Origin: Neisseriaceae bacterium CLB008
GTDB taxonomy: Bacteria > Pseudomonadota > Gammaproteobacteria > Burkholderiales > Neisseriaceae
Assembly (NCBI GenBank): GCA_041228285.1
Contig: CP166133.1
Location: forward strand, 1,789,380-1,853,379
Reading direction: 5' to 3'
Length of the DNA stretch: 64,000 nt
Part shown: in pieces, positions 27,041-34,240 of the stretch
Numbering within the stretch: position 1 is the first letter of the stretch
How the letters are laid out: each line of letters opens with the position of its first letter
The notes under the pieces: generated by a model
Told to the model about the DNA's origin: nothing
What the model saw: only the letters and a program-made list of their open reading frames with translations
The model's database searches: none
Made by a program: the position numbers and the translations under genes

Positions 27041-27379
27041 TTAACTACTTAAACATTGGTATTTAACAGTCACCTCGTAGTTACTACAAGTTCTATTCAC
27101 CCATCCGCTATGGCCAATACAGCTTTCTTTAGGGCCACCTAACCGTTTCGCCTCGTTATAGCCCCACTTCTGGCAGCGCTTAGTCGAAATTTTATCCGTT
27201 GTTTCAATAATATCGCGAGGAGGCTCCCCACGACGACTTACTTTATAAGTATAGCCAACGTTAACAATGCCAGCGCGCTGATCTTCATTCATCACTCTGA
27301 GCATCCTGAAATTATCAGCACAACCCGAGAGCAATGAGACAACGAAGGCAACACTGATTATATTTTTCAAAATAGTCAT
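27041..27379 (-). CDS. YecR-like lipoprotein
   Basis: 112 residues. Lipobox LLSGC (residues 16-20). The mature part follows the YecR family: VNVGYTYKVSRRGEPP, then RCQKWGYNEAKRLGGPKESCIGHSG and CSNYEVTVKYQC, in which four Cys are spaced as in E. coli YecR. YecR is a small membrane lipoprotein of unknown function linked in enterics to the flagellar regulon; no flagellar gene is nearby. A decayed paralogue is at 19662-19980. Confidence 0.82.
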   Translation of the reverse strand: MTILKNIISVAFVVSLLSGCADNFRMLRVMNEDQRAGIVNVGYTYKVSRRGEPPRDIIETTDKISTKRCQKWGYNEAKRLGGPKESCIGHSGWVNRTCSNYEVTVKYQCLSS

Positions 27380-27486
27380 AACAATGGCTCTTTAAAATTA
27401 AAAATAATTTAAATAGTAACAGGCTTTAGTCAGGATAAAAATAAGCTTTTCTATAAAATTTTCAACGAAAGTAATTTAAGACATGT

Positions 27487-27563
27487 ACACGATTAACTCA
27501 GTTGGATGGAGCATCCGCCTTATAAGCGGACGGTTACAGGTAGGAGCCCCATATTGTGTGCCA
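27487..27563 (+). pseudogene. tRNA-like relic with CCA end (UAU anticodon)
   Basis: The acceptor arms ACACGAT and ATTGTGT pair over seven positions, followed by GCCA. The anticodon arm TCCGC-CTTATAA-GCGGA is perfect and would give anticodon UAU (Ile). The D-arm AACTCAGTTGGATGGAGC is nearly normal. The T-arm (CAGGTAGGAGCCCC) has lost the TTCRA loop and two pairs, so a functional tRNA is unlikely. Confidence 0.55.
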
Positions 27564-27863
27564 AACCACCCCAAAGGAACAACATCCATGGGCACTAAAA
27601 AATAATGTGACGCCATTATTGACTACCCCCACAAATGTCAAAAACATAAATATATTCGAATGTATTACCTATAGCTTAGGGCTACTCAGCTAGAACATAA
27701 AAGCGAGAGACAAATCCTAGAGTCAATTCAAACCGGATTCCACTCTCGTAAAATTAATAAAACTCATACAAAACAAATAGATTAATCATTAACAGAGGCA
27801 GATTCCTTGCCTCCAAAACAAACTAAATGATCTAGAGAAACTCAGAGAACCTTAGAAAAAAGG

Positions 27864-27908
27864 ACGAAAAAGAACCCCAAAAGCCTTATGCTTTGGGGTT
27901 CTTTCTTT
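27864..27908. terminator. Strong terminator beside the attachment site
   Basis: AAAGAACCCCAAA...TTTGGGGTTCTTT with T-runs in both directions. It would end transcription of the tRNA-Ser gene before integration. Confidence 0.85.
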
Positions 27909-27948
27909 AGGAGAAGATGTTTTCTTAAAACATCCCGCCAAGTATCTG

Positions 27949-28010
27949 GCGGAGGCGGTGAGATTCGAACTCACGGAAGGGTATAAGCCTTCGACGGTTT
28001 TCAAGTCCCT
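27949..28010 (-). other. attL: 3' part of tRNA-Ser(UGA) at the prophage boundary
   Basis: Read on the minus strand the segment is the anticodon arm (GGACTTGAAAACC), long variable arm (GAAGG...CCTTC), a standard T-arm (GTGAGTTCGAATCTCAC) and CGCCTCCGCCA of a serine tRNA. No 5' acceptor or D-arm partner follows on its right; phage-like DNA begins there. This is the usual remnant left when a phage integrates into a tRNA gene: the intact, phage-restored tRNA-Ser is expected at the other end, outside the window. Confidence 0.8.
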
Positions 28011-28173
28011 CGCATCAGAACTAAACTATTGAAATATAAGGCTTTCACTTCCTGCAAACCCAGTGTAGAGCTGCCTATATAAGTCACATCCAGTCACAAT
28101 TTAGTCACACACGACAACACAAGTGTCACCTCACACTCTCCGCCAATTCGAATCTCACTTTGTCCGCCACATC

Positions 28174-28332
28174 CTACAGCAAAATCAAAACCCAATCCTT
28201 CGCCTCATGCCTGAAAAGCCGTCTCAAATTTCACAGCATAGCCGGCAATCAATTGCGCCTTATCTGTGCCGTTGATGATGCCCTACACCAGGTTAAATAT
28301 GTGAACCATGCTTACAAGCTTATTAAACAGCC
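28174..28332. pseudogene. Decayed fragments at the prophage left end
   Basis: On the minus strand 28174-28209 reads HEAKDWVLILL-stop, nearly equal to the last residues of the Rz gene at 28827 (HEAKDWILVLP-stop). Overlapping on the plus strand, a frame ending at 28336 reads SRLKFHSIAGNQLRLICAVDDALHQVKYVNHAYKL, which resembles the end of a HigB/RelE-type toxin. Both are remnants; the toxin likeness is weak. Confidence 0.35.
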
Positions 28333-28638
<306 letters not shown>

Positions 28639-28662
28639 CTAAATCAATTATTGAACCCTACA

Positions 28663-28695
28663 TGAGCCGCCTAGCAATGCAATCTAGGCGGCTCA
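28663..28695. terminator. Perfect 12-bp hairpin between Rz and GIY-YIG genes
   Basis: TGAGCCGCCTAG and CTAGGCGGCTCA are exact complements around nine bases. On the plus strand CTTGTTT follows; no T-run follows on the minus strand. Probably a transcription terminator isolating the last gene. Confidence 0.65.
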
Positions 28696-28715
28696 CTTGT
28701 TTCCTGAGTCTACCA

Positions 28716-28826
28716 TCAATCCAACTCAAAATAATCCAGAGGATTTAATCGATTGCCAAGCCAGGTGCCGGCGAATGCTTTGGTGCGCACCTCAAAGTAT
28801 AGACTCGAGCCTTTGCCCACCAAACT
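28716..28826 (-). pseudogene. C-terminal remnant of an M23-type peptidase
   Basis: Directly after the Rz stop and in the same frame, the minus strand reads SLVGKGSSLYFEVRTKAFA then GTWLGNRLNPLDYFELD-stop (ends 28716). GSSLYFEVR with NPLDYF nearby is the usual end of M23 endopeptidases. No start or catalytic part is present. Confidence 0.4.
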
Positions 28827-29315
28827 CTATGGCAAAACCAAAATCCAATCTTTTGCCTCGTGCAGCAAAATTAAATCGGCGGTAGCCTCTTCTCCCAGCT
28901 CAACATATCGGCGCGCACTTTCTCCGAATAGTAGTCGATAGGCTTCAGCTTCGCTTCTGTAACGCTCACAAGCGGCGCTGGCATCACAGGGCACACTTGT
29001 AGCACTTGCGGCATTGAGTTGCTGCTGCAAGCTGTTAGCAATAGTGCGCATGCCAGACAAACTACTTTCAAGCTTTTGTTTTTCACGTTCTAACTCCTTT
29101 TGTTTTGCCAGATAAGCATTAGCCCGTTTTTGGTTCTCAGCATTAACCTTGGCTATGGCATTAATGTGATCCTGATTCTGCTTCGATACAGTGTCTGCCT
29201 TGCCACTTTTGTAGCCTGTCCGATATTCATAGATGCCATAAATGTAAACAGCGGCGGCGCACAAAATGGCCAGCATGAAGCCAGCCGCAACCGTGTAAAT
29301 GGTTTTGTTAGCCAT
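28827..29315 (-). CDS. Rz-like inner-membrane spanin
   Basis: 162 residues: an N-terminal membrane anchor (TIYTVAAGFMLAILCAAAVYIYGIYEY, 4-30) and a long periplasmic coiled coil (about 45-110), as in Rz/i-spanins. It ends GEEATADLILLHEAKDWILVLP. An Rz1-type lipoprotein gene is embedded in another frame (28871-29086). Spanins fuse inner and outer membranes in the last step of lysis. The gene follows the endolysin by two bases. Confidence 0.88.
   Translation of the reverse strand: MANKTIYTVAAGFMLAILCAAAVYIYGIYEYRTGYKSGKADTVSKQNQDHINAIAKVNAENQKRANAYLAKQKELEREKQKLESSLSGMRTIANSLQQQLNAASATSVPCDASAACERYRSEAEAYRLLFGESARRYVELGEEATADLILLHEAKDWILVLP
28871..29086 (-). CDS. Rz1-like outer-membrane spanin lipoprotein (embedded gene)
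   Basis: 71 residues, wholly inside the Rz gene in another frame. The GTG start at 29086 follows AAAGGAG by seven bases. MKNKSLKVVCLACALLLTAC is a lipoprotein signal; the mature part is Pro-rich (QVLQVCPVMPAPL...RLPPI). This is the standard Rz1 arrangement. Confidence 0.85.
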   Translation of the reverse strand: MKNKSLKVVCLACALLLTACSSNSMPQVLQVCPVMPAPLVSVTEAKLKPIDYYSEKVRADMLSWEKRLPPI

Positions 29316-29317
29316 AG

Positions 29318-29743
29318 CTAAGCCTGACCAGTACGCATCATTTCAGACAGTCGTGTAGCTCGTCCTTTAACCTGCGTCGCCCATTTACTTAGAAGCATGT
29401 TGCTGGCTGCCTTGGTGTAATCGCCTGACTTCACATAGGCCAAGGTATTTTTGAAACTGAGCAAACCATTAACACCTAGATTGAATGCCATATTCAACAG
29501 CACACGCTGACGAACATCATCAAGCGTACGCCACCAAGGAATGTTGATATCCAGTAACTTAGAAAATCGCTCAATGTCGTTATTCAATAGGTAATTGATT
29601 TCGTCATCACTGAGCTTGCCACCTTTACGTTTATCAATCAGCCGGCCAACGCCAATCGTCCACCAACCTAGACTGTCTTGGTAAGCACTAGGCATCACGC
29701 CTTCATCGCGTCGCAGCTCGGCTACCATTTTATTCATGTCCAT
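29318..29743 (-). CDS. Phage endolysin, T4-type lysozyme (GH24)
   Basis: 141 residues from the ATG at 29743, after AAAGGGC; the longer frame would need a TTG start. LRRDEGVMPSAYQDSLGWWTIGVGRLI holds the catalytic Glu (RRDEG) and the downstream Asp/Thr of the family. It lacks a signal peptide, so it needs a holin. A GGGAAC element lies about 65 bases upstream. Confidence 0.93.
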   Translation of the reverse strand: MDMNKMVAELRRDEGVMPSAYQDSLGWWTIGVGRLIDKRKGGKLSDDEINYLLNNDIERFSKLLDINIPWWRTLDDVRQRVLLNMAFNLGVNGLLSFKNTLAYVKSGDYTKAASNMLLSKWATQVKGRATRLSEMMRTGQA

Positions 29744-29812
29744 AACATGCCCTTTCAATTAAAAACAAGGACATGTTATCTAGGCCACTAGGCCTTAAAT
29801 CGTGCTGTTCCC

Positions 29813-30358
29813 TTACTTGGCTGTTGACGTGTCGGCGAACTCGCCTTGGGCTGTATGGTAATGTGAATCGCCAATATCGATGCCATTGTGCGTAATAGTG
29901 CCACCCTTAAGTGCTAAACCGCCTTTGGATGCAACGGCCCCACCCTCAGTCGTTTGCATCCCACCATCCATATTCGAGGCCTTATCAAAAGTATTCACGC
30001 CGGTTGATTGCAACGCTGTGCACTCAAACTTAATGTCTGGCGCCTTCAGCAAAATATTCTTCCCTGCAATCAACTCAATCGTGTCTTGCTGCCACCGACG
30101 AATACCGGTGATGTTCCCACTCTCTGGCTGACGAAAACCCATAATGATCGGGTAGCGTTCATCATTGGCCAAGAAGTCGATCCAAACCAATTCCCCACCC
30201 TTAATTTGCACCTCAGTATTGTCGTGACTATCCCCCAGCGCATACAGCAGATCAGCTTCAGGCAATAGCTCCGCCCCATCTGTGAGTCCTGTCACTTCAA
30301 TTCGTACCTTACGGCGGTCGCCGTCATAGCTTTTAATCACACCTGGCCATAGCGCCAT
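29813..30358 (-). CDS. Baseplate spike protein (gpV / gp45-like)
   Basis: 181 residues: an OB-fold N-terminus (WPGVIKSYDGDRRKVRIEVTGLTDGAELLPEADLLYAL), ELVWIDFLANDERYPIIMGF, then repetitive beta-helical GGAVASKGGLALKGGTITHNGIDIGDSHYH at the C-terminus. HxH near the end may bind an iron ion at the spike tip, as in other spikes. It overlaps the stop of the hub gene. Confidence 0.85.
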   Translation of the reverse strand: MALWPGVIKSYDGDRRKVRIEVTGLTDGAELLPEADLLYALGDSHDNTEVQIKGGELVWIDFLANDERYPIIMGFRQPESGNITGIRRWQQDTIELIAGKNILLKAPDIKFECTALQSTGVNTFDKASNMDGGMQTTEGGAVASKGGLALKGGTITHNGIDIGDSHYHTAQGEFADTSTAK

Positions 30359-31242
30359 TATTTAACCCCTAACCAAAATATTGATCGCGATTCTTCTTGG
30401 CCACTGGGCATCCTCATAAAGGAATGTGCGGCACTGATCACGATGAACTTTACGTCGCCCTGTAAAATAATATCGCCGGCATGCACCTCTGGCGAATAAC
30501 GACAAGGCACCTCTTTAGCATTCAATAAAACCTGAGACATTGCATGTAGCTGAGCCGTGGTTTTGTGGGGACTAAATTCCACGGCCCGAGGCTTCGCAAA
30601 GTCCCCCTTGGTGATGCCACCGCTGGTACTGGTGCTGATGTAGGAAGGCACCTCATGCCGCTCAAGAAAACCACTCTTTTTTGTGCTGTCAGTGAAGGCC
30701 GGCAAAGACATCACCGGTTCTTGATTAAAAAGGTCATTGATTCGCGCAAAAGAAAGCGCGTCATTTTCTGGGCCCCAGCGGACAACGCCACCATATTCCT
30801 GACAAATTCGTGAAATCTGATAGCTGGGGGTCATGCCCTTATAGCAGTAGAATCGATCAATGATAAAATCTTTTTCAATGGCCGACTTACCGCCACAAGC
30901 TTTATAGGCCGCAGAAAGGCTGATCCGCTCGCCTACGAAAGCTCGCTCTAACCGGTACCCAATGCCACGGCTATTTGAGTGCAAGGCAATAATGTGTCTA
31001 ACCTTCACTTCGCCTGCCTGGTAAACAGGACTCACGCTGTCTCGAGCAAACACAATTGTGACGGGTGTTAGGTTGCGGCCCACCTTTATTTCACTCCCTT
31101 CCAGCAGCCCCAAGGCAATACTTTCATCAAGCCTTAGCTTGGCTTCAAAGGTAACGGGAATGGGCTCTAAGCTACTGCGCAAGGTGTTTTCAAGTATGGC
31201 CTCACCCGATACAACGAGGCCACTGTCCAGCTGGATGATCAT
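30358..31242 (-). CDS. Baseplate hub protein (gpD / gp27-type)
   Basis: 294 residues. Placed directly before the spike gene, with mixed beta content: LDSGLVVSGEAILENTLRSSLEPIPVTFEAKLRL, YKGMTPSYQISRICQEYGGVVRWGPENDALSFARINDLF, and a C-terminal AGDIILQGDVKFIVISAAHSFMR. The middle motif (short helix followed by strand with a Trp) is typical of hub proteins with a T4 gp27-like fold. It overlaps both neighbours, so translation is coupled. Confidence 0.7.
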   Translation of the reverse strand: MIIQLDSGLVVSGEAILENTLRSSLEPIPVTFEAKLRLDESIALGLLEGSEIKVGRNLTPVTIVFARDSVSPVYQAGEVKVRHIIALHSNSRGIGYRLERAFVGERISLSAAYKACGGKSAIEKDFIIDRFYCYKGMTPSYQISRICQEYGGVVRWGPENDALSFARINDLFNQEPVMSLPAFTDSTKKSGFLERHEVPSYISTSTSGGITKGDFAKPRAVEFSPHKTTAQLHAMSQVLLNAKEVPCRYSPEVHAGDIILQGDVKFIVISAAHSFMRMPSGQEESRSIFWLGVK

Positions 31243-32021
31243 CCTTGGTCACCATGCTCGTGGTTCCACTCACCATGCGGCAGTTGGCCAGGGCTTGCAT
31301 TCACATATCCACCATTAATGTGTTGATCATGCTTGTCGTGGATGTCCATATTGACTTGTTGCACTGTCCCTTTTGGGTTTCCATAAACAAAAGGCATTGG
31401 GAAGGTCAGCGTTAAGTCCCACACATAAATAATCAGGTTGGTTCTATCGGGCACGTCCACAGTGTCATCCATAGGCTCGTAATTATCTAATGAGCACGTT
31501 GTTGTGAACTCATTGCCGTCATGGTGCCAATTGATTGGCCAACGCTTATTTTGAAATTCTTGGATGTAAAGCCGAAGTTGATTCGTGATGGCAATAGCCG
31601 TTTCTTGCTCATGAGCAATAAAGCACAGCTGAACCCGCCATTCATTGTGAGCCATTTTTACTGGGTAATAGGCGCCAGAATCGTCACGCAGCATCACTTC
31701 GTTAATGTCAGCTAGGCTTCGGCCACGATCAACGGTGATAGGGTTCATGCCTTTGGCGAACGCCAGCAGAACGACTGGCAGCGGCGCATTAATCGCTGAA
31801 CCGTCACCACCATTACTTGCCCGTTGGTACTGGTCTAACATCTTATTGACGTCGTCAACCATGCGTGCGGGACAAACAGCCATGCGAGTTTCACGCGGCC
31901 GGCTAATCATTTTTCCTAACTGATCAGTAATGGGCATTAGTTGATCAATGCCGGCCATGACGTGCTTAATGAAGGCTTCACGCACGGCTTTGGAACGGCC
32001 AAGGTTACTGTTTTTCATCAT
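31239..32021 (-). CDS. Baseplate-associated hypothetical protein
   Basis: 260 residues from the ATG at 32021, after AGG. Its central domain (TVDRGRSLADINEVMLRDDSGAYYPVKMAHNEWRVQLCFIAHEQETAIAITNQLRLYIQEFQNKRWPI) is of no family I recognise, and the C-terminus is His/Asp-rich (NMDIHDKHDQHINGGYVNASPGQLPHGEWNHEHGDQG). It lies between an antirepressor-like gene and the hub gene, overlapping the hub gene by four bases, so a baseplate role is inferred from position. Confidence 0.6.
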   Translation of the reverse strand: MMKNSNLGRSKAVREAFIKHVMAGIDQLMPITDQLGKMISRPRETRMAVCPARMVDDVNKMLDQYQRASNGGDGSAINAPLPVVLLAFAKGMNPITVDRGRSLADINEVMLRDDSGAYYPVKMAHNEWRVQLCFIAHEQETAIAITNQLRLYIQEFQNKRWPINWHHDGNEFTTTCSLDNYEPMDDTVDVPDRTNLIIYVWDLTLTFPMPFVYGNPKGTVQQVNMDIHDKHDQHINGGYVNASPGQLPHGEWNHEHGDQG

Positions 32022-32027
32022 AGACAC

Positions 32028-32567
32028 CTACAGCCCTTCACTAACAAACAAATCTGGCTGAGATAGTGTCATTTGAAGTTTAGTGACATTGCCTGCAATA
32101 AAATGCTTTTCTTTCTTGCGGTCATTTAAAGCACGGCCGGCGATGCTCCCCTCTTTAAAGGATTTCTCATCTCGTTTTAACCATTCATCTATTTGTCGTT
32201 GAATATCTTCTTTAATGGCTTTACCTGTTGTCCAGTACTCATATAAAACCATGAAACACTCTTCCTGATACCGAATAATCAGGTCACGCAAATCCTCACG
32301 TACTTTAGATGGGTTGATGCTGAAGAGCCAACCATTTAGCTTTTTAAGCGGGATACATAACATCTTGTATTGCTTAAGATCTGATCCAGTCGTGGTCATA
32401 TCGCCACAACTAAATCTTGTAGAGCTTTTAGCAAGTTTTCTATGCTGGCTCTTCCAATCTAAACCCATCGCTTCAACAATTGGCCTCATAGCCACAAACA
32501 CCTCACCATCTTTTTCTACAGCTACTAATTTTCGTCCACAAAATGGCACCAGTAATGTTTGATTCAT
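32028..32567 (-). CDS. Antirepressor-like protein with P22_AR_N domain
   Basis: 179 residues. The N-terminal half, LLVPFCGRKLVAVEKDGEVFVAMRPIVEAMGLDWKSQHRKL, is the P22 antirepressor N-terminal domain. RDLIIRYQEECFMVLYEYW follows, as in the family. The C-terminus EKHFIAGNVTKLQMTLSQPDLFVSEGL differs from P22 Ant. AAGGACGACATA precedes the ATG. The gene is preceded by the leader at 32604-32671 and the conserved element at 32672-32742. P22 Ant inactivates prophage repressors. Confidence 0.85.
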   Translation of the reverse strand: MNQTLLVPFCGRKLVAVEKDGEVFVAMRPIVEAMGLDWKSQHRKLAKSSTRFSCGDMTTTGSDLKQYKMLCIPLKKLNGWLFSINPSKVREDLRDLIIRYQEECFMVLYEYWTTGKAIKEDIQRQIDEWLKRDEKSFKEGSIAGRALNDRKKEKHFIAGNVTKLQMTLSQPDLFVSEGL

Positions 32568-32603
32568 TATGTCGTCCTTAACCCTTTATCACTTAAATAG
32601 GAA

Positions 32604-32671
32604 ACATAACCACGAGGCGGCCGTTATAAAGGATTTAGGCCACCTCTACCACTTGCAAATGGCGGTTATGT
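32604..32671 (-). promoter_or_regulatory. Structured leader of antirepressor gene 1
   Basis: Outer arms ACATAACC and GGTTATGT are exact complements. Inside them lie a small hairpin with a TGCA loop (GCCATTTGCAAGTGGTA) and a stem GAGGTGGCC/GGCCGCCTC. Two other leaders (41871-41938, 42588-42650) share the fold with different bases but the same loop. Confidence 0.75.
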
Positions 32672-32742
32672 AAAAAAAGCCCACTGCATGGGCAGTAGGC
32701 TTATTGTTCCGTACTTTTAATCGGGTAAATCGTGGCGTTCCC
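32672..32742 (-). repeat. Conserved ~70-bp element with terminator, copy 1
   Basis: Minus strand: GGGAACGCCACGATTTACC, a variable spacer, GTACGGAACAATAAGCC, then a hairpin TACTGC-CCAT-GCAGTGGGC and T-run. Near-identical copies are at 41943-42012 and 42655-42728, each before an antirepressor gene. Confidence 0.9.
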
Positions 32743-32795
32743 TTCTTTAAAAGACAAAAAATCTAGGCATTAAATTACTATTATGATGAATTAAG

Positions 32796-32823
32796 TCTTG
32801 TGAAAAAAGATAATGTATATATT
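32796..32823 (+). promoter_or_regulatory. Promoter of the MazG-HNH operon
   Basis: TTGTGA and TATTAT 16 bases apart, about 30 bases before the MazG gene. AT-rich surroundings. Confidence 0.6.
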
Positions 32824-32852
32824 ATCAATAGATAAACAAACAGGGCCCTAAA

Positions 32853-33200
32853 ATGACAAATTTAGATTTAATGAATCGTATAAGCGAATTCTCACGATTA
32901 CGAGATTGGGATCAATTTCATACCCCTAAAAATATCTCAATGGCACTAAGTGTTGAAGCAAGCGAATTAATGGAAAACTTCCAATGGGATAGAGATGCAG
33001 ATACACCTGATCAATACTCAGAAAAAAAGCTAGTAAATATCCAGCATGAAATGGCCGATGTTTATATTTATCTTTTAAAGCTAGCCAGTATTCTTAATGT
33101 CGACCTGGATGAGCTTGCTACAAAAAAACTAAAAATCAATGAGCAAAAATATCCTATTGAATTAAGTAAAGGCAATTCTAAAAAGTATACGGAGCTATAA
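32853..33200 (+). CDS. MazG-type nucleotide pyrophosphohydrolase
   Basis: 115 residues of the all-alpha NTP-PPase fold. The metal-binding glutamates are in SVEASELMENFQWD and the downstream HEMADVYIYLLKLASI, matching the ExxE...ExxD pattern. Substrate cannot be read; the family hydrolyses dNTPs and related nucleotides. It is on the strand opposite to the structural genes, AT-rich, and followed after two bases by an HNH nuclease gene with which it forms a small operon. Confidence 0.88.
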   Translation: MTNLDLMNRISEFSRLRDWDQFHTPKNISMALSVEASELMENFQWDRDADTPDQYSEKKLVNIQHEMADVYIYLLKLASILNVDLDELATKKLKINEQKYPIELSKGNSKKYTEL

Positions 33201-33202
33201 GT

Positions 33203-34195
33203 ATGCATCAAATTTTTGTTTTTACTGCCGGTAATAAAGAAGCACGTACACACTTACAAGACTCCATTTTAAAACCTGTAAGCTTCAGCAAATTAGCATT
33301 ATCAAAAGACCCATTACTGAGCAAAAATACTGCCCTAACGCTTGGTGGCAAAAAAGACTTTTACGCCTGGGGAGCCGTTCCTGGACAAAGAAATCCTACA
33401 ACATGGTCGGCCATGGTTCCTGGTGATTATGTTTTGACAGTTTATGACAATGAATATCACTTTATCAGTCGAGTCATCACAAAATTTCATAGCCCTGAAG
33501 TGGCAAAAGCAATCTGGGGAATAGACCCTACTGGTCAGACATGGGAATACATGTATTTACTAACTACCCCCACTTCAATTCAGAAGAATGTAGGCTTAAT
33601 TAACGACTTAAATAAAGCCTATAGAGGATTTACAAAAATCAGTGATGCAAAAATTGCGAGTATTTATAGTAAATACAACTCTATTGAAGAGTTTTTGAAT
33701 CAACAGTTCAACTGCAATATCACAAGTACGTTACCTCAAAATGTTATTCAAAATAACGAAATTCAACAGGCAGAAAATATCGAAGATGAAAAGACTTATG
33801 ACCCAAAAGATATGGCAGATGGTCGAAAAAAAGTAATTACTGAAATCGTGCGCCGACAAGGACAACCTAAATTTAGAAAAGCGGTTTTAAAAGCCTATAG
33901 CAACACTTGTGCGATCACTCAAACAACAGTGGAGTCAGTATTAGAGGCGGCACACATTACGCCTTACCTTGGTGAGGAAACTAACCATATCAGCAACGGT
34001 ATTTTACTTCGTGCTGATATACACACTTTATATGACCTGAAACTCATTAGAATTAATATCAATGGAACCATCCATGTATCTGAAGAGTTATTAAAGACCG
34101 AATATGCCCAATACCATAATCAAAAAATTAACTATCCTAGTGATAAAACATTTTGGCCTAGTCCAAAAGCATTAAAAGCTCACTTCGATTCTTAA
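33203..34195 (+). CDS. HNH endonuclease with PUA/EVE-like N-terminal domain
   Basis: 330 residues. The N-terminal 140 (FYAWGAVPGQRNPTTWSAMVPGDYVLTVYDNEYHFISRVITKF) has the layout of EVE/PUA-like domains that read modified bases. The C-terminal HNH_2 domain (about 230-290) holds AYSNTCAITQTTVESVLEAAHITPYLG, then NGILLRADIHTLYDLKLI, with His, Asn and His in the expected order. Such fusions are known as type IV-like modification-dependent nucleases. GGAGC lies before its start. It is the second gene of the MazG operon and ends before a convergent terminator at 34214. Confidence 0.85.
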   Translation: MHQIFVFTAGNKEARTHLQDSILKPVSFSKLALSKDPLLSKNTALTLGGKKDFYAWGAVPGQRNPTTWSAMVPGDYVLTVYDNEYHFISRVITKFHSPEVAKAIWGIDPTGQTWEYMYLLTTPTSIQKNVGLINDLNKAYRGFTKISDAKIASIYSKYNSIEEFLNQQFNCNITSTLPQNVIQNNEIQQAENIEDEKTYDPKDMADGRKKVITEIVRRQGQPKFRKAVLKAYSNTCAITQTTVESVLEAAHITPYLGEETNHISNGILLRADIHTLYDLKLIRININGTIHVSEELLKTEYAQYHNQKINYPSDKTFWPSPKALKAHFDS

Positions 34196-34213
34196 GATAA
34201 TAGAGACCAACAT

Positions 34214-34237
34214 AAAGGCCACCCGAAGGTGGCCTTT
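34214..34237. terminator. Bidirectional terminator between HNH and antirepressor genes
   Basis: AAAGGCCACC-CGAA-GGTGGCCTTT serves the converging genes. Confidence 0.85.
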
Positions 34238-34240
34238 CAA

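Noticed and set aside
27487..27563. Functional tRNA gene
   Set aside because: The T-loop lacks TTCRA and two T-stem pairs are lost.
1..27948. Neisseria-type DNA uptake sequences
   Set aside because: GCCGTCTGAA was not found; GCCGTCTC at 28209 differs, so this does not support Neisseria.
28174..28332. Complete toxin gene of HigB/RelE type
   Set aside because: Only a C-terminal stretch is readable and no start or antitoxin partner is present.
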